This document shows, piece after piece, positions 63,554 to 64,000 of a stretch of DNA of 64,000 nt. This DNA comes from Paraburkholderia phenoliruptrix. GTDB taxonomy: Bacteria; Pseudomonadota; Gammaproteobacteria; Burkholderiales; Burkholderiaceae. The stretch is from NCBI RefSeq assembly GCF_902859825.1, contig NZ_CADIKB010000001.1:186001-250000 (forward strand), in the 5' to 3' direction. Numbering within the stretch: position 1 is the first letter of the stretch; every line of letters begins with the position of its first letter. Under the pieces are notes generated by a model that was given only the letters and a program-made list of their open reading frames with translations, did no database searches and was not told the origin of the DNA. The position numbers and the translations under genes are program-made.

Positions 63554-64000
63554 TTAAAACAGCCTCGGTGTGCCCACCCAGACCACCACCGATTCCACGC
63601 GCGCGGTGTTCATCCAGCTGTGCGGCACCGTCGATTCGTAATGCGCGCTGTCTCCTGCACGCAGAACAAACGTCTTGCCTTCCAGCGTCAACGACACTTC
63701 GCCGTCGATCACATACAAAAACTCTTCACCGGCGTGCGTCGTGACCTCCGAACGCTTTTGCCCCGGCGGCATCTTCACGAGGATCGCCTCGAGCTGCCGG
63801 CCACCGGTCACGTTGGTCAGACGCGCGAACAGATTGGCCGAGTCCGCGAAACCAAAGAACTTCAGCTGATCGCCGCGGCTCACCGAGCGCTCCTCGCTCG
63901 GTGTGTCGACGAAATACTGCACCGTGACCCCGAGCGCGTGAGCGATGCCGGCCAGCGACGTGATGGAAGGCGATGCGAGACCACGCTCCACCTGCGACAA
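63554..64000 (-). CDS. XRE-cupin regulator, N-terminus beyond the window
   Basis: The C-terminal 149 codons of a regulator with a helix-turn-helix and a cupin domain. The visible part begins LSQVERGLASPSITSLAGIA, which is the recognition helix of an XRE domain, so the true start is outside the window. The cupin has GEEFLYVIDGEVSLTLEGKT and GDSAHYESTVPHSW. Proteins of this type (PuuR-like) often control amino acid or polyamine uptake and catabolism. It is followed on the same strand by the peptide importer genes, which it probably regulates. Confidence 0.88.
   Translation of the reverse strand: MSQVERGLASPSITSLAGIAHALGVTVQYFVDTPSEERSVSRGDQLKFFGFADSANLFARLTNVTGGRQLEAILVKMPPGQKRSEVTTHAGEEFLYVIDGEVSLTLEGKTFVLRAGDSAHYESTVPHSWMNTARVESVVVWVGTPRLF

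Noticed and set aside
1..64000. Search for CRISPR arrays, tRNA or rRNA genes, insertion sequences and prophage genes
   Set aside because: No regularly spaced repeats, RNA gene signatures, transposases or integrases were recognised by reading; a dedicated tRNA scan would be needed to exclude a missed tRNA.

Overview
The window is high-GC DNA with tightly packed genes, ATGA start/stop overlaps and AGGAG-type ribosome binding sites. Its gene content looks like a Burkholderiaceae chromosome, most likely Paraburkholderia, Caballeronia or a close relative. Pointers are a phasin (polyhydroxybutyrate storage), the DUF2844/DUF3443 pair, a DUF1840 protein, the EmrAB-NodT type efflux operon with MarR regulators, and the FruB-FruK-FruA phosphotransferase operon. 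The genus is inferred from gene families, not proven. No rRNA, tRNA, CRISPR array, insertion sequence or prophage was recognised.

Layout. 1-1.1 kb: tail of a tautomerase gene facing a GcvA-like LysR regulator. 1.2-3.9 kb: divergent thiol-redox genes (a TlpA-like thioredoxin and a DipZ-type CcdA-thioredoxin fusion) separated by a region full of TGTATC boxes. 3.9-10.9 kb: fructose PTS operon (fruB, fruK, fruA, small protein) divergent from its LacI-type regulator, with two identical operators. 10.9-14.1 kb: single-domain response regulator, DUF4410 lipoprotein, tiny membrane protein, short collagen-like secreted protein, phasin with a clear terminator. 14.5-16.3 kb: DUF2844/DUF3443 pair; the DUF3443 protein carries two pepsin-like D-T/S-G motifs.

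16.3-24.7 kb: a zinc-ribbon metallopeptidase divergent from a three-gene peptide-ligase type cluster (transglutaminase-DUF2126, ATP-grasp-alpha-E fusion, second transglutaminase). 24.7-29.9 kb: two tandem MarR paralogues, EmrA-like adaptor, EmrB-like exporter and NodT-like outer membrane channel, with three copies of a GTGCATAYGCAC operator. 30-38.6 kb: DUF488 protein, ClC-type channel/antiporter, a MarR regulator, an HPP-CBS membrane protein, a frameshifted DUF1840 gene, a universal stress protein, a cyclopropane fatty acid synthase and an orphan binding protein. A second MarR operator family links the ClC/HPP/DUF1840 genes.

38.7-43.8 kb: a three-gene phosphosignalling module (hybrid kinase, REC-PAS-kinase, NarL-type regulator) followed by two small proteins. 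43.8-47.9 kb: nucleoside salvage operon (nupC-like, cdd, nucleoside hydrolase), a ketopantoate reductase and a small membrane protein. 48-56 kb: a polyamine/opine-type ABC importer cotranscribed with a three-subunit amine/opine-type dehydrogenase, under a divergent IclR regulator with two TTCC-N7-GGAA sites. 56-64 kb: an OprD-family porin and a complete Opp/Dpp peptide importer, headed by an XRE-cupin regulator that runs off the window end.
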